Source: Lentibacillus sediminis
GTDB taxonomy: Bacteria; Bacillota; Bacilli; Bacillales; Amphibacillaceae
Direction of reading: 5' to 3'
DNA length: 64,000 nt
Assembly: GCF_002763455.1 (NCBI RefSeq)
Contig: NZ_NIXK01000012.1
Location: 1 to 64,000 of the forward strand
Below are positions 27,685 through 37,324 of the stretch, piece after piece. The position numbers were made by a program, and so were the translations under genes. Below the pieces are notes generated by a model. That model did not search any database and had not been told where the DNA came from. It was given only the letters and a program-made list of their open reading frames with translations. The stretch's first letter is position 1; each line of letters begins with the position of its first letter.

Positions 27685-28877
27685 ATCGTTTCCTCCTGTA
27701 CATGTTTATTCTTAAGCAGTCTATTTAACTTCTCTGTCCCGAAAAGCATTGCCCCAACAAATATCGCCACACAAATTGGAAAGATCCCCAAGGTTGAATG
27801 TGCTGCGATGAAGCCAAAGAGCGGCGGCAGAAATGTCGTGCCGGTGTAAGCCAGGGCCATTTGATAGCCCATGATCGACTGCGAATGTTTCTTTCCGAAT
27901 CGAGCCGGGGTTTCATGCAGCATACAAGGGTATATTGGCGCAAATCCTAAGCCAATCAGGATAAAGCCGATAAGTATGAAAACCGATGGGAGCGGCAGAA
28001 TTAAAATCATCACCCCAGCCAAGGCAATCATTTGTCCCATTCGTATGATGGCGCGGTTTTTCAGTTTAAATGTAATAAATCCAGTGATGAATCTGCCAAC
28101 GGTTATCCCGGCCCAATAAAAAGAAATCCACTTCGCAGCATTTTCCGCGGATAAACCTTTGGCACCCACCAGATAGCTGGCACCCCAGAGCCCCACTGTT
28201 GCTTCCACTCCGCAATAGAAAAAGAAGGACACAAGCGCTAGTTTGACTCCTCTTATTTGGATTGGTTTTACATTTTTCTCTTCATCAATGAGAGCCTCCT
28301 CTTCATCAGGCTGTGCATGATGGTTCTTCGCTGCTTTGCTCCATAAGGGCAGGGCAAGGAAGAGGATGATAACTAATGTAAATTGAATCGCTGAAATAGC
28401 AAGATACCCATCTCTCCAGGAATTTTGCCACGCGATAAATTGCGCCATAATGATCGGGCCAAACGTAGCGCCTATTCCCCAAAAACTGTGCAACCAGCTC
28501 ATATGATGCGCTTTATAATGGGTGGCAACATAATTATTCAATGCAGCATCTACAGACCCGGCACCCAATCCAAGTGGTATCGCACATACAATTAACCAGC
28601 CGGCAGATGGAGCGAAATGAAAACCCAATAAAGCCACTGCCGTCATCAAAACACTGATGAATGTAACCTTTCCCGTGCCGAAGCTCTTTATTACTTTCCC
28701 GCTGGCTAAACTTGAGACGATGGTGCCAGCAGCGATAATCATAAATAGGTACCCGGCAGTTTCGAGCGGGGCATCCAAGGTCGGCTGCATGGCGGGCCAC
28801 GCTGCACCCAGAATAGAATCCGGCAATCCTAAGCTAATAAAAGCTAAATAAATGATAATTAAGAGTAATGTCGTCAT
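27681..28877 (-). CDS. MFS permease (sugar-type)
   Basis: 398 residues from ATG 28877 (GAGG 7 bases upstream); 12 hydrophobic segments. GLGAGSVDAALNNYVATHY and MSWLHSFWGIGATFGPI are typical of the fucose/glucose-like MFS subgroup found beside ROK regulators. It lies between the ROK gene and a dead HAD phosphatase, forming a three-gene unit for an unidentified sugar. Confidence 0.85.
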   Translation of the reverse strand: MTTLLLIIIYLAFISLGLPDSILGAAWPAMQPTLDAPLETAGYLFMIIAAGTIVSSLASGKVIKSFGTGKVTFISVLMTAVALLGFHFAPSAGWLIVCAIPLGLGAGSVDAALNNYVATHYKAHHMSWLHSFWGIGATFGPIIMAQFIAWQNSWRDGYLAISAIQFTLVIILFLALPLWSKAAKNHHAQPDEEEALIDEEKNVKPIQIRGVKLALVSFFFYCGVEATVGLWGASYLVGAKGLSAENAAKWISFYWAGITVGRFITGFITFKLKNRAIIRMGQMIALAGVMILILPLPSVFILIGFILIGLGFAPIYPCMLHETPARFGKKHSQSIMGYQMALAYTGTTFLPPLFGFIAAHSTLGIFPICVAIFVGAMLFGTEKLNRLLKNKHVQEETI

Positions 28878-28934
28878 TGTAAACCTCGCATTTTCTAGGT
28901 TGCTTCGTGTATCATAAATCCAGTCCAAGGCTTT

Positions 28935-29888
28935 TTAGCCCGAATAGATAATCTTCCTTCCAATCACTGTTTCGAACTGTGGAAGATGTTCATTGGGGAT
29001 ATATTTTGCGGTAGCTTGTTCGATTTTTTCTATGGTTGCTTGCTCCGCTTCATCGTTACAGAGAATGACCGTTTGTGGGTTAATGGTAGCTGTAAATAAA
29101 GCTATTAATCTGCTGGTTGCATCGATATTACCGTCTCCGGATTTTATGGCCTGGCCAAAATTTTGTTCATCATACTGTTGGACGTATTGAACTTCTCCAG
29201 CAAAAAATGTGCTCCCCCGCACCACTTTTCCATTTACCATTAATCCCGCCCCCGGTCCATTATGCCCGGCATACAAATATACAAGAGATGGATCGCCCTT
29301 CATCCCACTATTATCGTTAAACCCAACAACAGCAACATTCATATCATTTTCAACTACCACTGGTCTCGAAAAATAGTCCTCATAGTATCCCTTTAAATCA
29401 AAATTTCGAAATGAGTCGTACCCCGGTATATGAAAAATCCGGCCATGATCAACCGCACCAGGAACCCCGATTGCCATCGAACGAATTTCCGAAGGGTTTG
29501 CAGTAACTATTTTTTCAATGAGTTCCGTTAATAAATGTAGCCCATTATCCACTAATACACTTGGAGCGTTTCCTTGTTCCTTCACCTCTCCCGCACAATT
29601 AAAAATGGTATAATTGGTCTCTGTCTTCTCTAAAAAAATGGCAAGTCCAAGCGTATGTTCCGGATTATACGTATACCTTTTGGCTCTTCTCCCGCCACTG
29701 GATTCATCTAAACCAACCGAAGTAATTTCTTCCTCTTTCTCCATCTGCGTGAGGAACTTGCTTATGGTTGGGAAACTGATTTCCAGTTTATCGCTGAGTT
29801 CCACTTTTGTGGCACTCTCAAGTTCTAAGAGAGATCTCCGAATACTGGAAAGGATTAACTGTCTCTGGGATTTTGGAACAGTATTCAT
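28935..29888 (-). CDS. ROK-family transcriptional repressor
   Basis: 317 residues. The N-terminal winged HTH reads SATKVELSDKLEISFPTISK; the ROK kinase-like domain has AIGVPGAVDHG and YAGHNGPGAGLMVNGKV. The Cys-rich zinc motif of ROK proteins (CxCGxxGCxE) is absent; this region reads EVQYVQQYDEQNFG. It probably represses the MFS-HAD operon it heads. A strong palindrome 58 bases upstream (29946-29971) is the likely operator. Confidence 0.88.
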   Translation of the reverse strand: MNTVPKSQRQLILSSIRRSLLELESATKVELSDKLEISFPTISKFLTQMEKEEEITSVGLDESSGGRRAKRYTYNPEHTLGLAIFLEKTETNYTIFNCAGEVKEQGNAPSVLVDNGLHLLTELIEKIVTANPSEIRSMAIGVPGAVDHGRIFHIPGYDSFRNFDLKGYYEDYFSRPVVVENDMNVAVVGFNDNSGMKGDPSLVYLYAGHNGPGAGLMVNGKVVRGSTFFAGEVQYVQQYDEQNFGQAIKSGDGNIDATSRLIALFTATINPQTVILCNDEAEQATIEKIEQATAKYIPNEHLPQFETVIGRKIIYSG

Positions 29889-29945
29889 CTATGTCACCAC
29901 CTTAAATCCGAACTTTTTAAACCCTTTTAATAAGTCTCGATCAAT

Positions 29946-29971
29946 CACTTATTAAACGCCTTTAATAAGTG
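29946..29971. promoter_or_regulatory. Operator of the ROK regulator
   Basis: A perfect palindrome with 11-base arms, CACTTATTAAA and TTTAATAAGTG, around a 4-base centre. A further half site TTTTAATAAGT lies at about 29924-29934, and the same 11 bases occur at 31384-31394 upstream of the ornithine cyclodeaminase gene. Confidence 0.75.
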
Positions 29972-30040
29972 CAATATAACAAATGAAATTATCGGATACA
30001 ATTGTCATACAGTTTTAATTATTGGATTTCAAGAAATGAT

Positions 30041-30135
30041 TTATTCTGTTCTAAGTTTCTCAAACACTTGCTGCACATCTTTATCTCCCCGGCGGACAGG
30101 TTAACAACAATCACGTCATCTTCCCTCCCCTGCAA
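30041..30135 (-). pseudogene. C-terminal remnant of a TrpB-like PLP enzyme
   Basis: Two frames joined by restoring one base near 30092 give LQGREDDVIVVNLS then GRGDKDVQQVFEKLRTE and a stop at 30041. VVNLSGRGDKDV is the hallmark C-terminal block of tryptophan synthase beta and its close relatives. Only about 32 residues remain; the rest of the gene is gone. It sits just after the ornithine cyclodeaminase gene, so it may mark a former amino-acid operon. Confidence 0.6.
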
Positions 30136-30178
30136 TGTAAAAATCAGCTGATTTCATTCTTGGAATTCCGAGAGTTTA

Positions 30179-31156
30179 TTAAAGACTCACGTTTTGACCC
30201 ACCCCTTTTTCTTGAGCTAACTGTAAAATCTTTACTGCTACAGCAACATCCTGACTAGATAAACCCACAGATTTAAAATAAGTGATGTCGTCTTCATGAT
30301 TTCTCGCTTTTCTTTTTTGGTCAATCAACGTGCCAATTTCAACTAAATCAGTAGAAGAAATAACGTTTTGCTCAATGGGGACAACAATATCACCTGTTAC
30401 GGATGCTGCCGAGATTCCATCTACAGTTTTAGCTGAGGCATTTGCTAATACGTTCTCATCAATTTCTTGAATGTATCGGTTGAAACCACCAATTGCGTTT
30501 ACATGGGCGCCTTTTTTTAACCATTTGTATTTTACAAGAGGCTTGTTTGCTGCCGTGGATGTAACGACAATATCTGCATCAGCTAGCGCTTCTTGAGGAG
30601 TTAACTTTAGCTCAAATTCAATATCTGGGTATTGCTTGGACATGTCTCCAATAAACGCCTCTGCTTTACTGACGGTACGGTTATAAACATACACCTTCGT
30701 CAAATCCCGCACGCAGGAGGTTGCTTCCAGCTGAGCGGGAGCCATTCCCCCAGTTCCAATTACAGCTAATGTTGATGCATTTCCACGGGCTAAATATTTT
30801 GTCGCTACTCCCGTTACAGCTCCTGTTCTCAAAGCCGTAATAAACGTCCCATCCATAAGGGCTATTGGATTTCCGTTTGTTGTGTCAAATAACATAATAA
30901 CAGCCTGAATTGCAGGGATACCTTTTTCAACGTTTTCCGGGAAACTTGTAACCAACTTCACACCCAATCCTTCTAAATCTTCTACAAAACCAGGCATAGT
31001 TAAGAAGAAATGATCTGGTGAATCTAATTCCATATTTGTTCTTAATGGTACTGTAGATTTGCCTGTCGAAAAAGAAACATATACATCCTCATTTATTTCA
31101 ATAGCCTGTTCCATCGTAATTAACTCTTTTACTTGTTTTTGATCTAAAATTATCAT
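30179..31156 (-). CDS. Ornithine cyclodeaminase / mu-crystallin family protein
   Basis: 325 residues from ATG 31156 (GAGAGGTG 9 bases upstream). The Rossmann motif VIGTGGMAPAQLEA lies near 130, with GTFITALRTGAVTGVAT before it and DADIVVTSTAANKP after it. The family includes ornithine cyclodeaminase, alanine dehydrogenase and ketimine reductases, all NAD(P)-dependent; the substrate is not resolved. The TrpB-like remnant just downstream suggests the gene once formed an amino-acid operon. Confidence 0.85.
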   Translation of the reverse strand: MIILDQKQVKELITMEQAIEINEDVYVSFSTGKSTVPLRTNMELDSPDHFFLTMPGFVEDLEGLGVKLVTSFPENVEKGIPAIQAVIMLFDTTNGNPIALMDGTFITALRTGAVTGVATKYLARGNASTLAVIGTGGMAPAQLEATSCVRDLTKVYVYNRTVSKAEAFIGDMSKQYPDIEFELKLTPQEALADADIVVTSTAANKPLVKYKWLKKGAHVNAIGGFNRYIQEIDENVLANASAKTVDGISAASVTGDIVVPIEQNVISSTDLVEIGTLIDQKRKARNHEDDITYFKSVGLSSQDVAVAVKILQLAQEKGVGQNVSL

Positions 31157-31442
31157 ATAACATTTCACCTCTCTAAAAATATTAATATTTTATCTATTTT
31201 GCTATTTTCTTTCAGATTTGCTTGTACTCTATTTGCATCCTATTCAGTTTGGCACGAACTCTGTCGTTAGCTTCCTGGTAAAGCTCTATTTCGTCGAGCA
31301 TTCCCAAGTTCTAAAGGAAATTCCGGACACCAGAAATGATTGTTTTTCTGAACAACTTTGGAGTAGCATTCACGAAACGTCACTTTTAATAAGTAATATA
31401 CCACATTAAATGACAATTGGAACTAGCTCCCTAAACATAGTT
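31157..31442. other. Intergenic region upstream of the ornithine cyclodeaminase gene
   Basis: No protein-like frame is found. It contains an AT-rich promoter area and a copy of the ROK-type half site TTTTAATAAGT at 31384-31394. Confidence 0.5.
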
Positions 31443-31472
31443 AAAGCACCTTCCTCACGAGGAAGATGCTTT
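31443..31472 (-). terminator. Terminator of the glycosyltransferase gene
   Basis: AAAGCATCTTCCT / AGGAAGGTGCTTT with a 4-base loop, directly past the stop at 31488 on the minus strand. Confidence 0.8.
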
Positions 31473-31487
31473 ACATACAACATTTTA

Positions 31488-32771
31488 TTACCGCACATCA
31501 TCAATAGATTTCACTACCGTATGGGCAATTGGCTTCCACCTAACATCCTTGAACAACGCGGCGACAGCGATTGGTATATAGGTAAACATAAACAGCGGGA
31601 AAGTGAACGTATATGCGACTTTTTTCCAGCCAGCACAATGAATCCTTTTCCACTCTGTCAGCATCGTAATGAAGCCAATGGTAAACAATACCATATAATA
31701 TCCAACAAGGGAATTTAGTATTGACGCCGTGGTTGCCTGAACAATGTCTTGTCCTTCAAATAGTTCAAACACTCCACCAAAGAAGAAAAATCCATTCATA
31801 AGAATACTGGCAAATACAACGAGCATGGCTGGCATGATCGTCATGACCATATCATAGCTGGCAAAACTGTTTTTCTTCCCTTTGAAAATATTGCCGATCA
31901 AATCTTTGCCATAACTGCCGAGGACCTGATAAAAACCTTTTGCCCAGCGTAATCGCTGATCCCAGGATTGCTTGAAGGTGATTGGCTGCTCATCATAAAA
32001 CACTGCGTTTCCGGAATAGCCAATCTTTTCTCCCTTAAGAATCTGGGCAACGGAAAACTCGATGTCTTCTGTCAGGAGATGGTGAATCCAACCCCCATTC
32101 TCTTTGATCACATCGGCATGCACCAGAAACCCGGTTCCGGAAATGGCACAGCTGGTGCGAACGGTCATTCTTGGAAGGTTGAGAAATTCCGCTTCATGGA
32201 TAAACCAGAGTGCATAACCGGACGAGATCCAGTTCTGGTCATAGTTCTTCGAGTTTCTATAACTGGTGACTACCCTGTATCCCTGGTTAAAGGTCTTGTT
32301 CATCTCCGCAATATAGTTCTTATCAAGAAGGTTGTCGGCATCCAACACGACATAGCCGTCATACTTTCTGGACGCAAATTCCTTTTCGATGATATGAAAC
32401 ATATAGTTGAGGGCATAACCTTTCCCAACCTGTTTTTTATTGAAACGCTCCCGGACAATTGCCCCTGCCTCTCTGGCAACCTGTGCTGTGTTGTCCGTGC
32501 AATTGTCTGCTACGACAAAAATATCAACGAGTTCTCGGGGATATTTCTGCTTTTTTATACTATTTATCAGTTCTGGAATGACAAGTTCTTCATTCCGTGC
32601 CGCGATTACCACGGCAAATTTGTGGGGATGAACATCTCTTGGCAGGGCCTTATTGTCCTTTTTCGCTTTAAATGCCACAAGAATATATACCATCTTGTAT
32701 GAATACATCAAGGTGAATAACAGGAACATATAAAAATTAAAATTATTGATAAACTCTATCGTTGACTCCAT
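31488..32771 (-). CDS. Family 2 glycosyltransferase, membrane-bound
   Basis: 427 residues. One N-terminal membrane helix (about 12-32), then a GT-A domain with VVIAARNEE, DNCTDN, the DxD-type VVLDADN, TEDIEFS and QRLRWAKG, the processive-synthase signature set. Four further membrane helices close the protein. It likely polymerises or transfers sugars at the inner membrane for a surface polysaccharide or glycolipid. ATG 32771 has GGAGGTATTCAC upstream. It stands alone. Confidence 0.87.
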   Translation of the reverse strand: MESTIEFINNFNFYMFLLFTLMYSYKMVYILVAFKAKKDNKALPRDVHPHKFAVVIAARNEELVIPELINSIKKQKYPRELVDIFVVADNCTDNTAQVAREAGAIVRERFNKKQVGKGYALNYMFHIIEKEFASRKYDGYVVLDADNLLDKNYIAEMNKTFNQGYRVVTSYRNSKNYDQNWISSGYALWFIHEAEFLNLPRMTVRTSCAISGTGFLVHADVIKENGGWIHHLLTEDIEFSVAQILKGEKIGYSGNAVFYDEQPITFKQSWDQRLRWAKGFYQVLGSYGKDLIGNIFKGKKNSFASYDMVMTIMPAMLVVFASILMNGFFFFGGVFELFEGQDIVQATTASILNSLVGYYMVLFTIGFITMLTEWKRIHCAGWKKVAYTFTFPLFMFTYIPIAVAALFKDVRWKPIAHTVVKSIDDVR

Positions 32772-33097
32772 GTGAATACCTCCACGACATGGCTTTTAAT
32801 GTTTCGTTTGCCTTTCCAATAACTTACTTGATCATGGGAGCTGCCCATCCATGGTTTGGATTCTTTTCCACAAATTTTTGTGGTGTAAACCTTCCATTTC
32901 CTGCGTACGAATGCGTCTATCCTTCACCAATCAATGATACATCATATCTTTTAAGCTGATATTAAGGATCTCTTAAGTTTTTATGAATATTTAGTGACTC
33001 ATAGCTACAACTGCGATTATGAAACTTCATTTTACTTGCTAACTTTCCGCGATTATACTATACATAATGACATTCAATCACAAAGGGGGAGATCGGG
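32772..33097. other. Divergent control region between glycosyltransferase and nitronate monooxygenase genes
   Basis: No credible gene. The minus-strand side has a long leader of over 200 bases with a small ATGGG/CCCAT hairpin, which does not match any riboswitch class I can recognise. Confidence 0.4.
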
Positions 33098-34180
33098 TTG
33101 TGGTATGTAAAAAGCGTCACACAGAACCTGAATATCAAATACCCAATTATTCAGGCGGGCATGGCTGGCGGGGTCACAACACCTGAATTGGTTGCCGCTG
33201 TTTCCATTGCGGGCGGTCTTGGGACGCTGGGTGCAGGTTATATGAACGCGGAGCAAATGCGGGAGAGTATTCAGAATATCAAACAGCTCACGGATCAGCC
33301 TTTTGGCGTGAACCTGTTTGTCCCTGAAACACCAAATGTATCCGAAGAAGAAATCGAAAAAGCAAATGAATGGCTCCACCCTTTTCGGGACGAATTAAAC
33401 ATATCCGAAAAGCCAAAGGTAAAAAAACCGACTTCTTCTATTTTTGAGGAGCAAGTGAAGATTATTATCGAGGAACGGGTTCCCATCTGCAGTTTCACAT
33501 TTGGTCTTCCATCTGAAGAAACTGTGCAACACCTGAAACGGGAAAACGTTACACTGATCGGTACCGCCACAACAGTCAACGAGGCGATTGCCAATGAGGA
33601 AATTGGGATGGATATGGTCGTGGTGCAAGGAAGCGAGGCAGGCGGTCATCGCGGAACTTTTATGGGTTCATTTGAAGAATCCATGGTCGGGACGATGGCA
33701 CTTGTTCCGCAAACCTTGGACCGAGTTGATATTCCGGTGATTGCGGCAGGTGGAATTATGGATGGAAGAGGTGTGCTGGCCGCTTTGGTACTCGGGGCCG
33801 GAGCGGTTCAGATGGGAACAGCTTTTGTCACTAGTCTGGAAAGCGGAGCAAAGAATCAGCACAAAGAAGCAATTTTGAATAGTCACGAGGAACAGCCGGT
33901 GATCACCTCGGCATTCAGCGGCAAACCTGCAAGGGGTATCCGCAATGACTTCATCACAAAAATGGCGAGATATGAAACGGAACTCCCGGAATATCCTATC
34001 CAAAATACCTTAACCAAAACGATTCGAAGTGAAGCAGCCAAACAGAATCGGCCGGAATGGATGTCCCTCTGGTGCGGGCAGAATCCCCGTTCAAGTAAGC
34101 AGCAATCCGCGAGTGAAATGATTGGAGATATTGTTTCACAAGTGGATGACCTGGTAAAGAGTTTAGGCAACACCACATGA
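33098..34180 (+). CDS. Nitronate monooxygenase
   Basis: 360 residues. The FMN-binding TIM barrel has PIIQAGMAGGVTTPELV, GGLGTLGAG, VVQGSEAGGHRGTF (with the catalytic His) and IAAGGIMDGRGV plus GAGAVQMGTAF. It oxidises alkyl nitronates to carbonyl and nitrite. TTG 33098 follows AAAGGGGG. It is followed by an MFS gene after 94 bases, which may be co-transcribed. Confidence 0.9.
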   Translation: MWYVKSVTQNLNIKYPIIQAGMAGGVTTPELVAAVSIAGGLGTLGAGYMNAEQMRESIQNIKQLTDQPFGVNLFVPETPNVSEEEIEKANEWLHPFRDELNISEKPKVKKPTSSIFEEQVKIIIEERVPICSFTFGLPSEETVQHLKRENVTLIGTATTVNEAIANEEIGMDMVVVQGSEAGGHRGTFMGSFEESMVGTMALVPQTLDRVDIPVIAAGGIMDGRGVLAALVLGAGAVQMGTAFVTSLESGAKNQHKEAILNSHEEQPVITSAFSGKPARGIRNDFITKMARYETELPEYPIQNTLTKTIRSEAAKQNRPEWMSLWCGQNPRSSKQQSASEMIGDIVSQVDDLVKSLGNTT

Positions 34181-34274
34181 ACACCTTAAGCGTTCAAATA
34201 ATACACGGGACAGCTGCAAAATTTATTATGCTATAGTGGTAACAGAGAATTCACCGCCGGGAAGTGTACCTTAA

Positions 34275-35477
34275 ATGGAGAGACAGAAGAAGTATAATAT
34301 GAGAGATTTATATTTTTGGAAGATTACTGTAAGTTTAACGTTAGCATCGATATTTATATTTTCCGGCATGTATGCTGTACAACCATTACTGCCGATATTT
34401 GTTGATGACTTTGATATTTCTGTATCTGAATCCACATTAACTTTATCAGTCATGGTAATTGGTTTGATTATCGGATTAATTATTCTGGGCTTTTTTTCCG
34501 ATCGAAAAGGGAGAACGCTTTTTGTCAAGGCATCCCTGATAGGTTCGGTCATTCCATTTTTTCTGATCCCGATGACGGATTCCTTTTATTTCATTGTTTT
34601 TCTGCGTTTTATTCAGGGTTTTGCGCTGGCTGGACTGCCTGCTGCTTCCCTCGCCTATTTGAATGAAGAAATCGATCATCGAAGTGCAGGGGTCGCGACG
34701 GCACTCTACATATCAGGCAACGCACTTGGAGGGATGATAGGAAGAGTGGCTACCGGCTATCTGGCCGATCAATTCTCATGGCAAATTGCCTTTTATGTAT
34801 TGGCACTTATTGGATGTTTCATTACCCTGCTTGTTTTTTTATTGCTGCCAAGGTCGCGTAACTTTGAAACAAGCAATCTGACATTCAAGAAAGATCTGGA
34901 AGGGATGCTTTTTCATTTAAAGGACCCTTTCCTTCTCATCATTATTGGAATGGGAGTTGTTTTGCAATTCTCCTTTACCTCTGTATGGACGTATTTGCCA
35001 TTTCACTTGCAAGGAGACCCTTTTTCCCTTTCTTTAACAACGATTTCCTATACTTTTTTTGCATATGGTTTAGGTGTAGTCGGAGCTCCAATTGCCGGCT
35101 GGTTTTCCGGAAAATTGGGATTAAAAAAGGTACGTATTACAGGAATTCTTGTTATGATATTGGGCATCTTCCTGACGTTTAGCTTATCTGTCACCGTGAT
35201 TGTTGTTGGTCTGTGCATTACCTGCCTTGGATTTTTTGTAGCACACTCCCTGACAGCTGCGTCTGTAACGGAACAGGCAACACACCATAAAGGAGGCGCA
35301 TCCAGCCTGTATTTAGTTGCCTATTATGTTGGTGTGACATTAGGGAGTTCAGCCTCAGGGCCATTATGGGATGTGGGAGATTGGTATGGGGTTGTTTTAT
35401 TTGCGGGACTGCTGCCTGCTGGCTATTTAGCTTTTGTTCTTTTTATCCAAAAAAACAGAAGTCAGCTGCGGGAATAA
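34275..35477 (+). CDS. MFS transporter (YnfM/CynX-like efflux type)
   Basis: 400 residues with 12 hydrophobic segments. YAVQPLLPIFVDDFDIS near the N-terminus and LGFFSDRKGRTLFVK, the loop 2-3 MFS motif, are clear. It resembles the AraJ/YnfM group of putative drug or metabolite exporters. The substrate is unknown. The start at 34275 has GGGAAGTG 8 bases upstream. Confidence 0.85.
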   Translation: MERQKKYNMRDLYFWKITVSLTLASIFIFSGMYAVQPLLPIFVDDFDISVSESTLTLSVMVIGLIIGLIILGFFSDRKGRTLFVKASLIGSVIPFFLIPMTDSFYFIVFLRFIQGFALAGLPAASLAYLNEEIDHRSAGVATALYISGNALGGMIGRVATGYLADQFSWQIAFYVLALIGCFITLLVFLLLPRSRNFETSNLTFKKDLEGMLFHLKDPFLLIIIGMGVVLQFSFTSVWTYLPFHLQGDPFSLSLTTISYTFFAYGLGVVGAPIAGWFSGKLGLKKVRITGILVMILGIFLTFSLSVTVIVVGLCITCLGFFVAHSLTAASVTEQATHHKGGASSLYLVAYYVGVTLGSSASGPLWDVGDWYGVVLFAGLLPAGYLAFVLFIQKNRSQLRE

Positions 35478-35481
35478 AGAG

Positions 35482-35513
35482 GGAGCCTCCATCGTTCAAG
35501 AAGCTCCCTTCTA
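35482..35513. terminator. Bidirectional terminator between convergent genes
   Basis: GGGAGC / GCTCCC with a loop of about 19 bases lies between the MFS and SLC13 genes, which converge here. T-rich on the plus strand (TTCTATTTGTTTTAT). Confidence 0.55.
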
Positions 35514-35519
35514 TTTGTT

Positions 35520-37172
35520 TTATCTTAATTCATCCGGAAATACGTTCATATCAATTCCTAAAAACGTTGGAACTAATAGATAAACGGTTAGTGTGACTAA
35601 AACAATTGCTGCTATATTAAGTAAAAATCCGGCTTTGGCCATATGAGGGATGCGCAGATACCCTGAACCGAATACAACCGCGTTCGGCGGTGTTGCCACC
35701 GGAAGCATGAAAGCACAGGATGCAGCAAGTGCTGCTGCAATCATCAAAACAAATGGATGAACATCGACAGCAAGTGCAAGGGCTGCCATAATTGGAAACA
35801 TCATGGTCCCTGTTGCCGTATTTGAGGTGATCTCCGTTAAGAAAATGACCAGCGCAGCTACTGCCAGGATGATAATTAATGTGCTGACTCCCTGCAATGC
35901 AGTTAACTGGTTTCCAATCCATTCGGAAAGCCCTGAAGCTGTGAACCCCGCAGCAATCGCCAGCCCGCCGCCGAACAGCAGCAGAATTCCCCAAGGTAAT
36001 TTTACTGCACTGTTCCAATTCATCAGGAAATCGCCTTTCTCATTTTTACTTGGAATCAGGAATAAAATTAATGCAGCCGTAATGGCAATCGTGGCATCTC
36101 CAATATTCTCATTTATTCGTTCCAAGAGAAATGTCCGTGACATCCAGGAAACAGCTGCAAGGACAAAAATCACAAATACTGCCTTTTCTTCATAGGATGC
36201 CCTGCCTAACTTTTCCTTTTCCTCATCGATAATTTTTCTGCCACCAGGCAATGTTTTCAATCTTAATGGAAAAGCCATTTTAGTTAAATAAAACCAGACG
36301 ATAAAGATAAAAATCCATGCGAACGGTACCCCAAATAGCATCCAGGAAGCAAATGATATCTCCACTCCATATAATTCATTCACTGTTCCAGCAAAAATCG
36401 CATTTGGCGGCGTTCCAATCAAGGTAGCCATTCCCCCGACAGAAGCGGAATAAGCGATCCCAAGCATCAGCGATTTCCCAAAAGCGAAATTTTCCTTTGA
36501 TGTATCAACGGAACTGTCACCTTTTAAGGCATCGGATACTTGGTAAATAATTGCCAGCCCAATCGGAACCATCATCATTGCAGTAGCTGTATTGGAAATC
36601 CACATTGAAAGAAACCCTGTTGAAACCATAAATCCAAGAACGATTCGATCCGTATTTGTCCCCATTACCGATATAATATTAATAGCAATCCGTTTATGCA
36701 GATTCCATCTCTCCATCGCTAATGCAATAACGAATCCACCCATAAAAAGAAAGATTGTATCGCTTCCGTAGGCAGAAGCAGTGGCATCAATGTCCAGCCC
36801 GCCTGTCAGCGGAAATAAAATGATTGGAAGCAAGGCGGTTGCCGGAATGGGTATGGCTTCTGTCATCCACCATACTGCAATCCAAATGGTACTTGCCAAA
36901 ATTGCCAGTCCTTCTTGGGACAATCCTTCTGGCGAGAGAAAGAATAGCGTAATAATGAATAGTGCGGGCCCCAAAATAAGACCGATGAGCTGAGCCGTGC
37001 TATAAGATCGGTTATTTGAATTTCCCCCGCCATTGCCATTGCCGACTGAATCAGATCCATCATTTGAATCCTTCTTCTTATCTATCTCCTCCCCCGGCTT
37101 CACGAAAAAGCGAAACAAATCTTTCACTTGATCGTGTTTCTCCCAAAGCCAATCCCACGTTGCTGTGAACAT
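35520..37172 (-). CDS. SLC13/DASS-family sodium:anion symporter
   Basis: 550 residues. The DASS signature pairs are SNTATAMMMVPI in the first half and TSNTATGTMMFPI in the second, forming the sodium and carboxylate sites. There are about 11-12 membrane segments. An unusual hydrophilic N-terminal extension (about 1-65) carries a run rich in Asn, Gly and Ser. It probably imports dicarboxylates or sulfate with sodium, which suits a halophile. ATG 37172 has AAAGGGGGAATTCG upstream. Confidence 0.9.
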   Translation of the reverse strand: MFTATWDWLWEKHDQVKDLFRFFVKPGEEIDKKKDSNDGSDSVGNGNGGGNSNNRSYSTAQLIGLILGPALFIITLFFLSPEGLSQEGLAILASTIWIAVWWMTEAIPIPATALLPIILFPLTGGLDIDATASAYGSDTIFLFMGGFVIALAMERWNLHKRIAINIISVMGTNTDRIVLGFMVSTGFLSMWISNTATAMMMVPIGLAIIYQVSDALKGDSSVDTSKENFAFGKSLMLGIAYSASVGGMATLIGTPPNAIFAGTVNELYGVEISFASWMLFGVPFAWIFIFIVWFYLTKMAFPLRLKTLPGGRKIIDEEKEKLGRASYEEKAVFVIFVLAAVSWMSRTFLLERINENIGDATIAITAALILFLIPSKNEKGDFLMNWNSAVKLPWGILLLFGGGLAIAAGFTASGLSEWIGNQLTALQGVSTLIIILAVAALVIFLTEITSNTATGTMMFPIMAALALAVDVHPFVLMIAAALAASCAFMLPVATPPNAVVFGSGYLRIPHMAKAGFLLNIAAIVLVTLTVYLLVPTFLGIDMNVFPDELR

Positions 37173-37276
37173 CGAATTCCCCCTTTATTAAGTTTAAATT
37201 GATTATATAATCTAACTCTTAATCTAACAAGTAATTGTGTATCCGTTTACAATGATGTCAAGAAAACTATCAAAAA

Positions 37277-37304
37277 CCAATGGTCCATGAAGACCATTGG
37301 CTTT
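37277..37304 (-). terminator. Terminator of the aldo/keto reductase gene
   Basis: A perfect 9-pair stem CCAATGGTC / GACCATTGG followed on the minus strand by TTTTTG. Confidence 0.88.
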
Positions 37305-37324
37305 TCACCTATTCTATATGGAAA

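Noticed and set aside
31968-32702. 244-codon plus-strand open frame
   Set aside because: It is antisense to the glycosyltransferase gene, has no ribosome site and encodes no recognisable pattern; the minus-strand frame carries all GT2 motifs.
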